From: Deltaproteobacteria bacterium
Lineage (GTDB): Bacteria; Myxococcota; Myxococcia; Myxococcales; SZAS-1
DNA length: 53,057 nt
Assembly: GCA_018266075.1 (NCBI GenBank)
Contig: JAFEBB010000052.1
Span: forward strand, 1-53,057
Reading direction: 5' to 3'
Shown: one piece after another, positions 32,702-41,284 of the stretch
How the letters are laid out: each line of letters begins with the position of its first letter
Numbering within the stretch: position 1 is the stretch's first letter
The notes under the pieces: model-generated
What the model was told of the DNA's origin: nothing
The model's input: the letters and a program-made list of their open reading frames with translations, nothing else
Databases searched by the model: none
Translations under genes and position numbers: made by a program

Positions 32702-34671
32702 GCAGCCTCCACCTCCGCCGGGAAGGGGCCGGCGCGGAACGGGCGCGTCCACGCGACGCGCATCTGCTCGAGGAGCTGCCCCGTGGCCACCGCGACGAGC
32801 GCGGAGGCGTCGGACTCGCTCGCGTGACCGCCGCGCGCGAGCTTGTCCACGAGCAGCTTCACCTTGTTGGCATCGAACAAGCCGGCCTGGCGAATCGCGC
32901 TCGGCTGCAGCGCCTCGCGAGCCCAGTCGACGGCGTTCGGCCCCACGAGCCCCGAGACCACCGGCGCGCGATAGGGAAACTTTCCGCGCTGCGCGAGCAC
33001 GGGCGGCAAGAGTCGCCGCCCGATTCGCCGCAGGATCCGCTTGTCGCGCAGACCGCGGAGCTTCGCGGTGTCCGGCAGTCGCGCCGCGCACTGCATCAGC
33101 CGATGATCGAGGAACGGAAAGCGCCCCTCCACGCCGTGGCCGAGCAGCACGCGGTCGCCCTGCGCCGAGAGCAGGTAGCCGGAGAGGAACGTCTGCATCT
33201 CCAGCACCTGCGCCCGCGCGAGCGCGCGAAAGCCGAGCGCACGCGTGGGGAACGCCAGCTCCGCCGAGCTCGCCGGATCCTCGTCGGCCGCGGCGAAGGC
33301 GACACCCGGCTCGAGCAAGCGCATCAAGCGCGCGCCCGCCGTCCAGCGCACGCGGTGCGAGAAGTCCCACGCATCTGGCGCATCGAGCCCGACACCGAAC
33401 GACTCGCGCAGCATCCCGCTCGCGCGCGCAAACGTCCCGAGCCACGGATAGAGCCGCGACAGCAGCGACGACCACCGCGGCGAGTCCGGCTCCTGCGCCC
33501 AGCGCTGGCGGACGCTCGTTTCCTTGTAGAGGTCGTAGCCCCAGAAGATCTCGTCGGCGCCTTCGCCGGTGAGCACGACCTTCAAGCCGTGCTCGCGCAC
33601 CAGGTTCGAGAGCTTGAGCAGCGGCGCCGGCGCCGCGCGCAAGAGCAACTGCTCGGCGTGCCACACCACCTCGGGCAAGGCCTCAGCCACCGCGCGCTCG
33701 TCGACCTCCACCGTCGCGTGCTCGGTGCGCAGCGCCGCCACCGCGCGCGCCTGGTGCTCGCGCTCGTCGAAGTCGCCGTTGCGGAACTTCACCGAGAACG
33801 TCTTCAGCCCGTCGCCGATCTGCAGCTTGGCGATCGCCGAGAGCAGGCTCGAGTCCAGGCCACCCGAGAGGTACGCGCCCACGGGGACGTCGGCGCGCAG
33901 CCGCAGCCGCACCGCATCGCGCAGCAGCGCCTCCACCTCGAGCTCGTCCTCGCGCGCGCTGCGGCGAACGATGTGCGCGTCGTCGAGGTCCAGCTCCCAG
34001 TAGCGCCGCAGCTCCAGCGCGCCCGACGCGAAGCGCGCGACCGTCCGCGGCGGCAGCGCGCACACGCCCTCGAAGGCGCTGCGCCCCTCGGCCGGACTCC
34101 AGAGCTGCAGCGTCTGCTTGAGTGACGCGACATCGAGCCGAGGTGTCACCAGCCCAGCGGCGAAGAGCGCCTTGGCCTCCGACGCGAACGCCAGCCCTGC
34201 ACTGGTGCGCGCATAGAAGAGCGGACAGATGCCCACGCGGTCGCGCGCGAGCCAGAGCTCTCGCGTGCGCGGATCCCAGATCGCGAACGCGAACTGTCCG
34301 TTGAAGCTCTGGACGCAGTCGATGCCGTAGGCGAGGTAGCTCGCGAGCAGCACCTCGGTGTCGGAGCGGGTGCGGAACGCGTAGCCACGCGCGAGCGGCT
34401 CGCGCAGCTCCTGGTGGTTGAAGATCTCGCCGTTGAAGGTGACGGTTACTCCTGTCGCGGGATCGCGCATCGGCTGCACGCCACCCTCGAGGTCGACGAT
34501 GGCGAGCCGGGTGTGGCCGAGCGCCATGCCGTCGAGGAGCAGCCCGCGCTGCGCGTCGGGGCCGCGGTGGCGCAGCGCCGCGAGCATCCGCTGCAGGGGC
34601 CGCTCGAAGCGTCCGCGCCGCTCCATGCCGCGAAGCCCCGCATCGAACGTGAACCCTGCCACGCCGCACAT
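32698..34671 (-). CDS. asnB: Glutamine-dependent asparagine-synthase-type amidotransferase
   Basis: 657 residues, normal for AsnB. The N-terminal glutaminase domain starts MCGVAGF with nucleophile Cys2 and has LRHRGPDA and VTFNGEIFNHQELR. The synthetase domain has the ATP pyrophosphatase loop LSGGLDSS (269-274) and VLTGEGADEIFWGYDLYKE. The family amidates carboxylates with Gln nitrogen. Many cluster-borne members modify pathway intermediates rather than aspartate, and the ACP and ligase neighbours make that likely here. The start is 22 nt after the ACP stop. Confidence 0.9.
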   Translation of the reverse strand: MCGVAGFTFDAGLRGMERRGRFERPLQRMLAALRHRGPDAQRGLLLDGMALGHTRLAIVDLEGGVQPMRDPATGVTVTFNGEIFNHQELREPLARGYAFRTRSDTEVLLASYLAYGIDCVQSFNGQFAFAIWDPRTRELWLARDRVGICPLFYARTSAGLAFASEAKALFAAGLVTPRLDVASLKQTLQLWSPAEGRSAFEGVCALPPRTVARFASGALELRRYWELDLDDAHIVRRSAREDELEVEALLRDAVRLRLRADVPVGAYLSGGLDSSLLSAIAKLQIGDGLKTFSVKFRNGDFDEREHQARAVAALRTEHATVEVDERAVAEALPEVVWHAEQLLLRAAPAPLLKLSNLVREHGLKVVLTGEGADEIFWGYDLYKETSVRQRWAQEPDSPRWSSLLSRLYPWLGTFARASGMLRESFGVGLDAPDAWDFSHRVRWTAGARLMRLLEPGVAFAAADEDPASSAELAFPTRALGFRALARAQVLEMQTFLSGYLLSAQGDRVLLGHGVEGRFPFLDHRLMQCAARLPDTAKLRGLRDKRILRRIGRRLLPPVLAQRGKFPYRAPVVSGLVGPNAVDWAREALQPSAIRQAGLFDANKVKLLVDKLARGGHASESDASALVAVATGQLLEQMRVAWTRPFRAGPFPAEVEAA

Positions 34672-34693
34672 GGCTGAACCTCAGTTGCACACC

Positions 34694-34939
34694 TCAGGCC
34701 GACCGGCGCTGCCGCTTGCCCTCCACGAACGCGACCACCTTCGTCAGCGACTCGAAGTTCGCGGGCACCAGCTCTTCGTCCTCCACTTCGACGCCGAACG
34801 TGTCCTCCACGAACGCCACGAGCTGCAGCATCCCCATGGAGTCGATGATTCCCGTGCGAAGGAACGAGTCGTCGTCGCCGAAGGTCTCGACGAAGAACGA
34901 CTCGCAGATGAATTTCCTCAGTTGCTCCGTCGTGCTCAT
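34694..34939 (-). CDS. Acyl carrier protein
   Basis: 81 residues. The phosphopantetheine attachment Ser34 lies in GIIDSMGMLQLVAFVEDTFG, a variant of the ACP DSL motif with Met after Ser. An acidic helix II-III surface (FGVEVEDEELVP) and overall length are typical. It is a stand-alone carrier inside the operon, unlikely to be the fatty-acid ACP because of its context and sequence. The ATG overlaps the stop of the SGNH-like gene (ATGA). Confidence 0.9.
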   Translation of the reverse strand: MSTTEQLRKFICESFFVETFGDDDSFLRTGIIDSMGMLQLVAFVEDTFGVEVEDEELVPANFESLTKVVAFVEGKRQRRSA

Positions 34940-35739
34940 GCGCGCCTTTCCCCCTCGTGCGTCAACGCGGCCTCGCCCAGGCCCGCTGCAAACTCGACGA
35001 GCGCCCGCGCGAGGCGAAGCTGGGCCGTCGCGTTCAGGTGTCCGCCGTCATCGGTGTTGCAATCGGCCAGCACCGGGACCGAGAGCCCGCGGTGCATCTG
35101 CGAAGCGGGCTGGCCCTCGGCGTCGAGCGACTCCAGCCACGCCAGATCGAAGAGCTCGGGCTCGTGCCGCCGCAGCCGCTGGTTGAGCGCCTGCCGATGG
35201 AGGTTGTCCTCGGCGCCCGCGCCAGGCCGCCCCAGCAGCCGCCGCGCCCAGGCCTTGGGTCCGCGAGGCGCCGCGGTGAGCGGCACGGTCATCAGCGCGA
35301 ACCCGGTGCGCGGGTGGCGCTCGCGGAGCGCGGTGAAGATTTCGCGAATGCGGCCGAAGAGCGCGTCGATCGGCGTCTGCGCGCCCACGTCGACATAGCA
35401 GAGCTTGAAGAGCACCAGGTCCGCGTGCGCGGCGATGCCGCCGTCGGCGAGCTCACGAAGGCGCGTCAGCTTGCGGCCGGGATCGCCGTTGTGTCCCAGA
35501 CGCGCGTGCACCCAGGTGCCAGGAACGAGCGCCGCCGGGTCCTCGCTCTCCACCAGCTGCAGGCGCAGATCCGGGTGCTCCGCGAACCAGTGCCCGAGGC
35601 CGGAAAGCAAGTTCGCGCCCACGGACGCGTGCGCGAAAAAGATTCGCTTCTCGCGCAAGGCAGAGAGGGCACGCCGCATGCGCGCGTCCGCACTCTCACC
35701 CGGAGCCGCGCCCCGCCCCCGCGCCGCCTGGGTCTGCAT
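34936..35739 (-). CDS. SGNH-hydrolase-like protein, first gene of the ACP operon
   Basis: 267 residues from ATG 35739, chosen because GGAGG precedes it. The frame is open to 35829. A nucleophile-like Ser is in FFAHASVGANLLSGLGHWF. LGHNGDPGRKL and LFKLCYVDVGAQTP resemble internal SGNH blocks, and DDGGHLN near the C-terminus supplies a catalytic Asp-x-x-His pattern. No signal peptide seen. Possible roles: esterase or acyltransferase acting on the ACP-bound or glycan product. The assignment to SGNH is by motif order only. Confidence 0.62.
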   Translation of the reverse strand: MQTQAARGRGAAPGESADARMRRALSALREKRIFFAHASVGANLLSGLGHWFAEHPDLRLQLVESEDPAALVPGTWVHARLGHNGDPGRKLTRLRELADGGIAAHADLVLFKLCYVDVGAQTPIDALFGRIREIFTALRERHPRTGFALMTVPLTAAPRGPKAWARRLLGRPGAGAEDNLHRQALNQRLRRHEPELFDLAWLESLDAEGQPASQMHRGLSVPVLADCNTDDGGHLNATAQLRLARALVEFAAGLGEAALTHEGERRA

Positions 35740-35857
35740 CCCCGCCCTCCATGCTCCGAGCAGGAATCTGCGAACGGTGGGTCGGCGAGGGAAGCGCCGG
35801 CCGGGTGCACCGACGCACGGGAAGCCCAAGCGCGCAGTGGCCGACGCGGTCGCGCCT

Positions 35858-36124
35858 TCACTCCGGGCGAACCTGGCTCCGCGTCCGGCGCGCGCCCTCG
35901 AAGGGGTACTCCCCGAGGCGCGGCAGCCAACCGATCAAGGCCACGCCTGCCAGCCCGATGACGGCGTACACCGCTCGGGTGAACGCGCCGGCATTCGAGT
36001 GCACGGCGCCGCCAAAGATGGCCGCGAGCAGGTTCCAGTTGAACAGGCCCACCAGGCCCCAATTGAGCGCGCCGAGGATGGCCAGCGCGAGCAGCACCAC
36101 GCTCATTCCGCCCAGCCGCTTCAT
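35858..36124 (-). CDS. DUF378 family membrane protein
   Basis: 88 residues, ATG with AGGAGG upstream. The sequence includes LAILGALNWGLVGLFNWNLL, the core motif of DUF378 (YuzA-like) proteins, then a second helix (FTRAVYAVIGLAGVALIGWL). Two membrane helices with short polar ends. Function unknown. It lies at the left edge of the stress-type island and is 57 nt downstream of the PRTase-hydrolase gene on the same strand. Confidence 0.85.
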   Translation of the reverse strand: MKRLGGMSVVLLALAILGALNWGLVGLFNWNLLAAIFGGAVHSNAGAFTRAVYAVIGLAGVALIGWLPRLGEYPFEGARRTRSQVRPE

Positions 36125-36181
36125 GACCCACGCCTCCTGCCCGTGGTCCACGGTGAACACTGCAGCGCAGAGACGCAATGA

Positions 36182-37519
36182 CTACGCGTGGAGGTGGGGC
36201 GGCTGGGGCGCGAGGTAGAGCTCGAACTCGTGGAGTGCGAGCCGCGTCACCTGCTCCAGCGCGCCCGGCTCCGAGAAGAGGTGCGTCGCCCCTTCGACGA
36301 CCGCGATCCGTGTCGGAGCGTGCAGGTGCCGCGCCGCCGTCCGGTTGAGCGCGAGCACCTCCGTGTCGTCGCCGCCCACGATGAGCAGGACCGGCGCGCG
36401 CACCCGACCGAGCACGGTCGCTGGCGCGAGGTCCGGTCGCCCGCCGCGTGAGACCACCGCGTGCACGCGCTCGGGCCGCTCGGCCGCGGCGGTCAGTGCC
36501 GCGGCGGCGCCCGTGCTCGCGCCAAACAACCCCAGCGGCAGGTCGCGCGTGGCGGGCTCCATCGACAGCCAGTCCACGACCTCCACCACGCGCGTCGACA
36601 GCAGCTCGATGTCGAAGCGGAGATCGCCCGTGAGCTCGTCCTCGCGCTCTTCCTCCTCGCTCAGGAGATCGACGAGCAGCGCGCCGAAGCCCGCGTCCTC
36701 GAGCGCGCGGGCCACCGCCTGGTTGCGCGGGCTGAAGCGGCTGCTCCCGCTGCCGTGAACGAAGAGCACCAGCCCTCGCGCGCCGCGTGGCACGCGCAAG
36801 AGCCCCGCGAGCCGGACGCCGCCCGCGGGCACCTTCACCTCGCTGTGCAGCGGCGTGGGCACCGTGTCGGCTGGCGCAGGCGAGCTCGCGAATGAGCGCG
36901 CATCGGAGAGGAGCTGCAGCGCCGTGGTCTCGCTCACCTCTGGAAAGTGCTCGTACGCCTCGACGACATTCTCCAGATCGGCAAGCGCGACGAGCGCGTC
37001 CACCTCGGGCTCGAGCGCCTCGCGACTGCCTCTGGCGAGCACCGGCGTTCCCAACACCACGCGCGCCGCGCCCGAATTGCGAAGGTGTCTCGCCGCCGCG
37101 CCGACCACGAGTGCCGGCGACGCACCGTCGTCGACGATGATCGCCGTTCGCCCGCGCAAGTCCGGCCCCGAGCCCTCGCCGCGATAGGTGTGCAGCCGCC
37201 GAGCGACCTCGTCCGCTTCGTGCTCGGCGAGCGACGCGAGCTCCGCGGGCTCCATGTCGAGCCGCTCGATGGCCTCGCGGTCGAGGCACAACGAGCCGCC
37301 CTCCGCCACCGCGCCCACCACACAGCTCGCGTCCCCGGGGGCGCACACGCGGCGCGCCACGAGCACGTCGAGCGGCGCGCCGAGCGCGCGCGCGACCTCC
37401 ACGGCCACGGGCAGCCCGCCGCGCGGCAACGCGAAGACGATGGGCGCATCCGCGCGATAGCTCCGCAGCCTCTCGGCGAGCTGCGCGCCTGCGTCGTGCC
37501 GATCCGCGAAGCAAGCCAT
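36182..37519 (-). CDS. Phosphoribosyltransferase-like / dienelactone-hydrolase-like fusion
   Basis: 445 residues in two parts. Residues 1-210 are a type I phosphoribosyltransferase fold (ALPRGGLPVAVEVARALGAP; VAEGGSLCLD), but the PRPP loop at 126-139 reads AIIVDDGASPALVV, lacking the ATG-type residues that hold the phosphate in the sister protein at 38051. Residues ~230-445 are an alpha/beta hydrolase of the dienelactone-hydrolase type: VLFVHGSGSSRFS, nucleophile in LFGASTGAAAA, Asp in VGGDDTEVL and His in EGATHLFSE. The same fusion is known from the Mycobacterium DosR dormancy regulon (Rv0571c). AGGTG precedes the ATG. Confidence 0.85.
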   Translation of the reverse strand: MACFADRHDAGAQLAERLRSYRADAPIVFALPRGGLPVAVEVARALGAPLDVLVARRVCAPGDASCVVGAVAEGGSLCLDREAIERLDMEPAELASLAEHEADEVARRLHTYRGEGSGPDLRGRTAIIVDDGASPALVVGAAARHLRNSGAARVVLGTPVLARGSREALEPEVDALVALADLENVVEAYEHFPEVSETTALQLLSDARSFASSPAPADTVPTPLHSEVKVPAGGVRLAGLLRVPRGARGLVLFVHGSGSSRFSPRNQAVARALEDAGFGALLVDLLSEEEEREDELTGDLRFDIELLSTRVVEVVDWLSMEPATRDLPLGLFGASTGAAAALTAAAERPERVHAVVSRGGRPDLAPATVLGRVRAPVLLIVGGDDTEVLALNRTAARHLHAPTRIAVVEGATHLFSEPGALEQVTRLALHEFELYLAPQPPHLHA

Positions 37520-37661
37520 CAGGCACCTGCGATCACACCCAAGCTGAGGCTGCGTATCGCGAGGCCGCGAGCCAAGGCGCGCAACCCGTGCAGGCCAGCG
37601 AGCGGATGTGCGCCTCGCCGAAGGACTTGATCATTGCTCGATGCTGCACACCCTGAACGCC

Positions 37662-38048
37662 ATGAATCGCACGCGCAAATTGTTCCTCGTCCTCGCGCTG
37701 CTGATGGGCGCCGCACCGGCGTTCGCGGCGTACCAGAGCAACAAGATCACCTGGGGCTACGTGAAGAGCATCCAGGGCCACGGCGACAACACGTCGATCA
37801 CCTTGGCCACGGCCGCCGGCTCGCGAACGCTGCACTTCACGCCCGGCATGCGCACGGCGATCACCAACGACGCCGGCAAGGCCATCAAGCTCGATCAGCT
37901 CTCGCTGGGCGATTGGGTGCGCGTCGACTTCCAGTCCGATCAGCCCGGCTCGCCGCGCGAGCAAGACTGGATCATCGGCGTCGAGGATCTCAGCAAGCCT
38001 GTGCAGGTGAACTCCGCAGCCACCAGCCCCACGCAGACCAGGCCCTAG
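37662..38048 (+). CDS. Small exported beta-rich protein
   Basis: 128 residues. The signal peptide MNRTRKLFLVLALLMGAAPA ends with cleavage after AFAA. The core (~30-115) alternates strands: TWGYVKSIQGHGDNTSITLA, then LHFTPGMRTAITN and LSLGDWVRVDF. The core resembles that of the protein at 21339 and suggests an OB-like domain. An upstream in-frame ATG at 37641 would add seven residues. It is the only rightward gene in this part of the island and is convergent with the PRTase at 38051, 2 nt apart. Confidence 0.72.
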   Translation: MNRTRKLFLVLALLMGAAPAFAAYQSNKITWGYVKSIQGHGDNTSITLATAAGSRTLHFTPGMRTAITNDAGKAIKLDQLSLGDWVRVDFQSDQPGSPREQDWIIGVEDLSKPVQVNSAATSPTQTRP

Positions 38049-38050
38049 GC

Positions 38051-38704
38051 TCAAGTCGGAAGCGATTCGGGGATGCGAGGTGACGCATCGAGGAGGCGCG
38101 CCACCTCTTCGTCTGTGGTCTGGCTGAAGTCGAAGTACCACTCGCCGATCGCGAAGAGCGCATCGGTGGGATCCACGCAGACCACTTCGTCCGCGAGCGC
38201 GGCGAGCTCCCGCAGCGACGCGTTCGGCGCCACGGGCGTGGCGAGAACGAGCTTCTTGGGCTTCAAGCTGCGCAGGTCGCTCAGCGCCGCGCGCACCGAG
38301 CGCCCGGTGGCGATGCCGTCGTCCACGAGGATGACCGTGCGGCCGCGGGGATCCACGCGCGGTCGATCGCCGCGATACGCGCGCATTCGGCGCTGGAGCT
38401 CGAGGGTCTCGCGCTTCACGAGCGCATCGACGTACGCGCGCGTGGCGCCCGCCTCCGCTGCATCGGGCCAGTCGACGTAGCAGGTGCCGCCCTCGCCGAT
38501 GGCGCCGATGGCGTACTCCTGCTGAAAGGGCGCGCCGAGCTTGCGGACGATCCACACATCGAGCGGCGCGTTCAGCGCTCGAGCGACCTCGTAGCCCACG
38601 GGCACGCCGCCGCGAGGCAGTGCGAGCACCAGGGGCGCTTCCTTCGCCAGGTGCCCGAGCCTCGCAGCGAGCTGTCGACCTGCGTCTTTTCGATCACGAA
38701 ACAC
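38051..38704 (-). CDS. Phosphoribosyltransferase family protein
   Basis: 217 residues, GTG start with GAGG upstream. It has an intact PRPP-binding loop VILVDDGIATGRSV (123-136), together with LALPRGGVPVGYEVARALNA and EYAIGAIGEGGTCYVDW. Homologous over its length to the N-terminal half of the fusion at 36182, but with conserved ligand residues. The nucleobase or other acceptor is unknown. Such stand-alone PRTases often sit beside CBS, hydrolase and universal-stress genes. A PRPP synthetase gene lies 2.5 kb away in the same island. Confidence 0.85.
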   Translation of the reverse strand: MFRDRKDAGRQLAARLGHLAKEAPLVLALPRGGVPVGYEVARALNAPLDVWIVRKLGAPFQQEYAIGAIGEGGTCYVDWPDAAEAGATRAYVDALVKRETLELQRRMRAYRGDRPRVDPRGRTVILVDDGIATGRSVRAALSDLRSLKPKKLVLATPVAPNASLRELAALADEVVCVDPTDALFAIGEWYFDFSQTTDEEVARLLDASPRIPESLPT

Positions 38705-38739
38705 GCGCCGACCTCAATCCCAAAAGTGGGACGCGCGCG

Positions 38740-39837
38740 TCACAGGTGCCTGCTCGTCCCGCTGTCCTGCATCGCGAGACGAAGCGACGCGCCGTCCAGC
38801 TCGACCGACGTGCCCAGCGGACGGCCCACCTTCGTCAGCGTGCTCGCCAACCAGGCGCGCTTCTCCATGCTCGCCGGCTCGAGCGAGAAGCGCTTCGCGT
38901 GAAACGGCAACAGCTCGAGCGCGAGCAACCGGCCTTCCTGGCCGACGTCCACCTGGTAGAGCAGGCGCAGATCGCTCCGGAACTCTTCGTAGCCGCGGAT
39001 GCCCTCGTAGTCGTTGATGAGATCGCCGCAGCCGTAGAGCACCAGCCGTCCTTGATATATCTCGATTGGCCTTGGGTGGTGCGACGAGTGCCCGTGCACC
39101 ACGTCGACGCCCGCGTCAATGAGCGCGTGGGCGAACGCGCGCTCGGCCGCGCTGGGCGGGTATCCCCAGTTGTCGCCCCAGTGAATGGAGATGACGCGCA
39201 CGTCACCCGAGAGCCCCTGCGCGAGTCGCGGCGCGTCCCTCGCAGAGAGCGAGGAAACGAGCGCAATCCCTGGCAGCCCCTTCTCCGCCGCCCATTCCCG
39301 CGGCACGCCGCTGTCCTCGGTGGCGATCGACCGCACCGAGAGAGCCCCACTCGAGGTCGCGACACGAACAGGCAGGAGCGCGCGCGCCAGGTCGCGTCCG
39401 GCGCCGGCGGTGCGAAGCCCTGCGCGCTCGAGGACGTCGAGCGTCTCGAGCAAGCCGTCGATGCCGAAGTCCATGACGTGGTTGTTGGCGAGCCCGCACA
39501 CGTCGGGCCTCGCGATCTGGAGGCAGCCCACGTTGGCGGGGCTCATGCGGTAGTGGATTCCCTTTCCCTGCCAGAACTCACTCGAGCGCGTGACGCTGGT
39601 CTCGACGTTGATGATGCGCGCGTCGACGGCGGCTCGCGTGAACGCCTCGAGCGCGGCGCCCCACACGTGGCTTGGCGTCGCAGCGCGCGGAATGGGACCG
39701 TTCGTTCGCTCGGCCAGGACGACGTAGTCGCGCGCATCGCGGATGAAGTCCTCGTGGAGGATGGGCGAGCCCGGCGACACGAGGATCTGATCGATGCCGC
39801 GCCCCACCATCACGTCGCCGCCGAGGAGGAGCCGCAT
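38740..39837 (-). CDS. CapA-family protein (PGA_cap metallophosphatase-like)
   Basis: 365 residues, no signal peptide. It starts MRLLLGGDVMVGRGIDQIL, with metal-binding GD and R as in CapA. Then come RIINVETSVT, ANNHVMDFGIDGLLETLDVL (the GLANNH block), SIHWGDNWGY and VHGHSSHHPRPIEIY, all in family order. CapA proteins act in poly-gamma-glutamate capsule export, but many bacteria carry unlinked cytoplasmic homologues of unknown role, and no capBC is here. It lies 6 nt downstream of the four-CBS gene, so they are co-transcribed. Confidence 0.88.
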   Translation of the reverse strand: MRLLLGGDVMVGRGIDQILVSPGSPILHEDFIRDARDYVVLAERTNGPIPRAATPSHVWGAALEAFTRAAVDARIINVETSVTRSSEFWQGKGIHYRMSPANVGCLQIARPDVCGLANNHVMDFGIDGLLETLDVLERAGLRTAGAGRDLARALLPVRVATSSGALSVRSIATEDSGVPREWAAEKGLPGIALVSSLSARDAPRLAQGLSGDVRVISIHWGDNWGYPPSAAERAFAHALIDAGVDVVHGHSSHHPRPIEIYQGRLVLYGCGDLINDYEGIRGYEEFRSDLRLLYQVDVGQEGRLLALELLPFHAKRFSLEPASMEKRAWLASTLTKVGRPLGTSVELDGASLRLAMQDSGTSRHL

Positions 39838-39843
39838 GGTTTC

Positions 39844-40680
39844 TCACGCGTTCAGGCCGAGCTCCACGTGCGCAGGCTCGCGGCCGAGGAGCCAGCCCAG
39901 CACCTCGAGGTAGGACACGATTCCCACCACGCGATCGTCGGCGGTCACGACGGGCACCGCACCGCGGCGCCCGTTGAACATCACATCGAGCGCGTCGGCG
40001 ATCGGCCGATCCACCTCGACCGCGAGCGGATCGATGGTCATGAGCGAGATGGCGCGCTCCTCCAGCCGCTCGGGAGAGGCCTGATCGAACTCACGCAGCT
40101 CCATGCCGATGCGCGCGCGCACGTCGCGCTCGGAGATGAGACCGAGCAGCTTGTCGTCGTCGGCCACCACCGGCAGGTGCGGCACGCCTTCCTGGAGCAT
40201 CAGCGCCACCACGTCGCCCACGGTCGCGGTCGAGGCCACCACGGTCGGCGTGGGCGTCATCAGCGCGCCCACGCGCACACCCGTGAGCTGTCGCTGCTGC
40301 GAGCGCTCCGCGCGCAAGCCCACGAGGAGGTCCGCATCGCTCAACGTGCCGACCACCTCGCGCTGGCTGTTCACCACCGGCAGCGCCGTTGCGCCCACGT
40401 TCGCCAGCTGCTCGAACGCGTCCTCGAGCCGATCCGACGCCTGGATCGACGCGGTGTCGCGGACCATGGCCTCGTCGGCGCGAAGCCTGGCGCGCGGTCG
40501 GTCGCCGTGGAGCAGCGCCTCGAGGAGCGACACGCGCGTGACGGCGCCCTCGAGCTTGCCGTTGATGTCCACCACGGGCAGCAGGGGCACGTCGGGACCG
40601 AGCGGGAACGAGCGCAGGCTCACCTCCTCGTCGCTCCGCAGGGGACGCGCCCCGCGGCTCATGACCTCGCTCACTCGCAT
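39844..40680 (-). CDS. Four-CBS-domain protein
   Basis: 278 residues made of two Bateman modules. Each CBS begins with a VMS/MV/LM/LMT-type turn: MRVSEVMSRGARPL, then RADEAMVRDTASI, VGALMTPTPTVVAS and ISLMTIDPLAVEVD, each followed by a VVxxxxxxVGxxS strand-turn. CBS pairs bind adenosine nucleotides (AMP, ATP, SAM, c-di-AMP). With no effector domain attached, this protein probably regulates a partner. GGAG stands 6 nt before the ATG. Divergent from the two-CBS gene at 40856, with 175 bp between. Confidence 0.88.
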   Translation of the reverse strand: MRVSEVMSRGARPLRSDEEVSLRSFPLGPDVPLLPVVDINGKLEGAVTRVSLLEALLHGDRPRARLRADEAMVRDTASIQASDRLEDAFEQLANVGATALPVVNSQREVVGTLSDADLLVGLRAERSQQRQLTGVRVGALMTPTPTVVASTATVGDVVALMLQEGVPHLPVVADDDKLLGLISERDVRARIGMELREFDQASPERLEERAISLMTIDPLAVEVDRPIADALDVMFNGRRGAVPVVTADDRVVGIVSYLEVLGWLLGREPAHVELGLNA

Positions 40681-40855
40681 GGACGCTCCAGGCCCGAGAC
40701 TCCTCGCAAGCTATGGTCCGCGCGCGCCAGCCCGCACAGATCAGACCCGGCGCCCCGCGGCTCGCACGCTCCAGCGCGCAGCGTGCCCTTGCCTCTTGGT
40801 CCTCGCGCGAGGCGTTCGCATCTATGCCTTCGGGGTGTGACCCGCGAGGTGTGCG

Positions 40856-41284
40856 ATGCGTATCGGCGACGTGATGACCCGCAGCGTGGTGAACACCGAG
40901 CCGCGGACCAGCCTGCAGGAGGCCGCGCAGATCATGCGCGCGAGCGACGTGGGGCTCTTGCCTGTCTACGAGGGCGGCGAGCTGGTGGGCGTGCTCACCG
41001 ATCGCGACATCGTGGTTCGCGCGGTGGCCGAGGGCATCGAGCCGAGAGGCAAGGTCCGCGACGCGATGACCTCGCAGATCATCAGCTGCTACGACGACCT
41101 GCCGCTCTACGAGGCCGCGCGCTTGATGGGCATGCACGCGGTGCGCAGGCTGGTGGTCTTCGACCGGCGCGACCGCGTGGTGGGCATCATCTCCATCGAT
41201 GACCTCGCGGCGTTCGGTGAGCCGCACGTCGCGCAGACGCTCGAGCAGATCTCCAGCCCGTCGCCCGACGGATTCTCGGGTTAG
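40856..41284 (+). CDS. Two-CBS-domain protein
   Basis: 142 residues forming one Bateman pair: MRIGDVMTRSVVNTEPRTSL with LVGVLTDRDIVVRAVAEG, then VRDAMTSQIISCYDD with VVGIISIDDLAAFG. It resembles the stand-alone hypoxic-response CBS protein of mycobacteria in size and layout, though the exact relation needs alignment. Probably an adenylate sensor. The stop codon overlaps that of the convergent PRPP-synthetase-like gene. Confidence 0.88.
   Translation: MRIGDVMTRSVVNTEPRTSLQEAAQIMRASDVGLLPVYEGGELVGVLTDRDIVVRAVAEGIEPRGKVRDAMTSQIISCYDDLPLYEAARLMGMHAVRRLVVFDRRDRVVGIISIDDLAAFGEPHVAQTLEQISSPSPDGFSG

Noticed and set aside
38740-39837. Capsule (poly-gamma-glutamate) locus
   Set aside because: Only a CapA-like protein is present, without CapB or CapC, and it is co-transcribed with a CBS protein.
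38620-41202. Open frame of 860 codons on the plus strand
   Set aside because: It runs antisense to CapA and the four-CBS gene and lacks recognisable domains.
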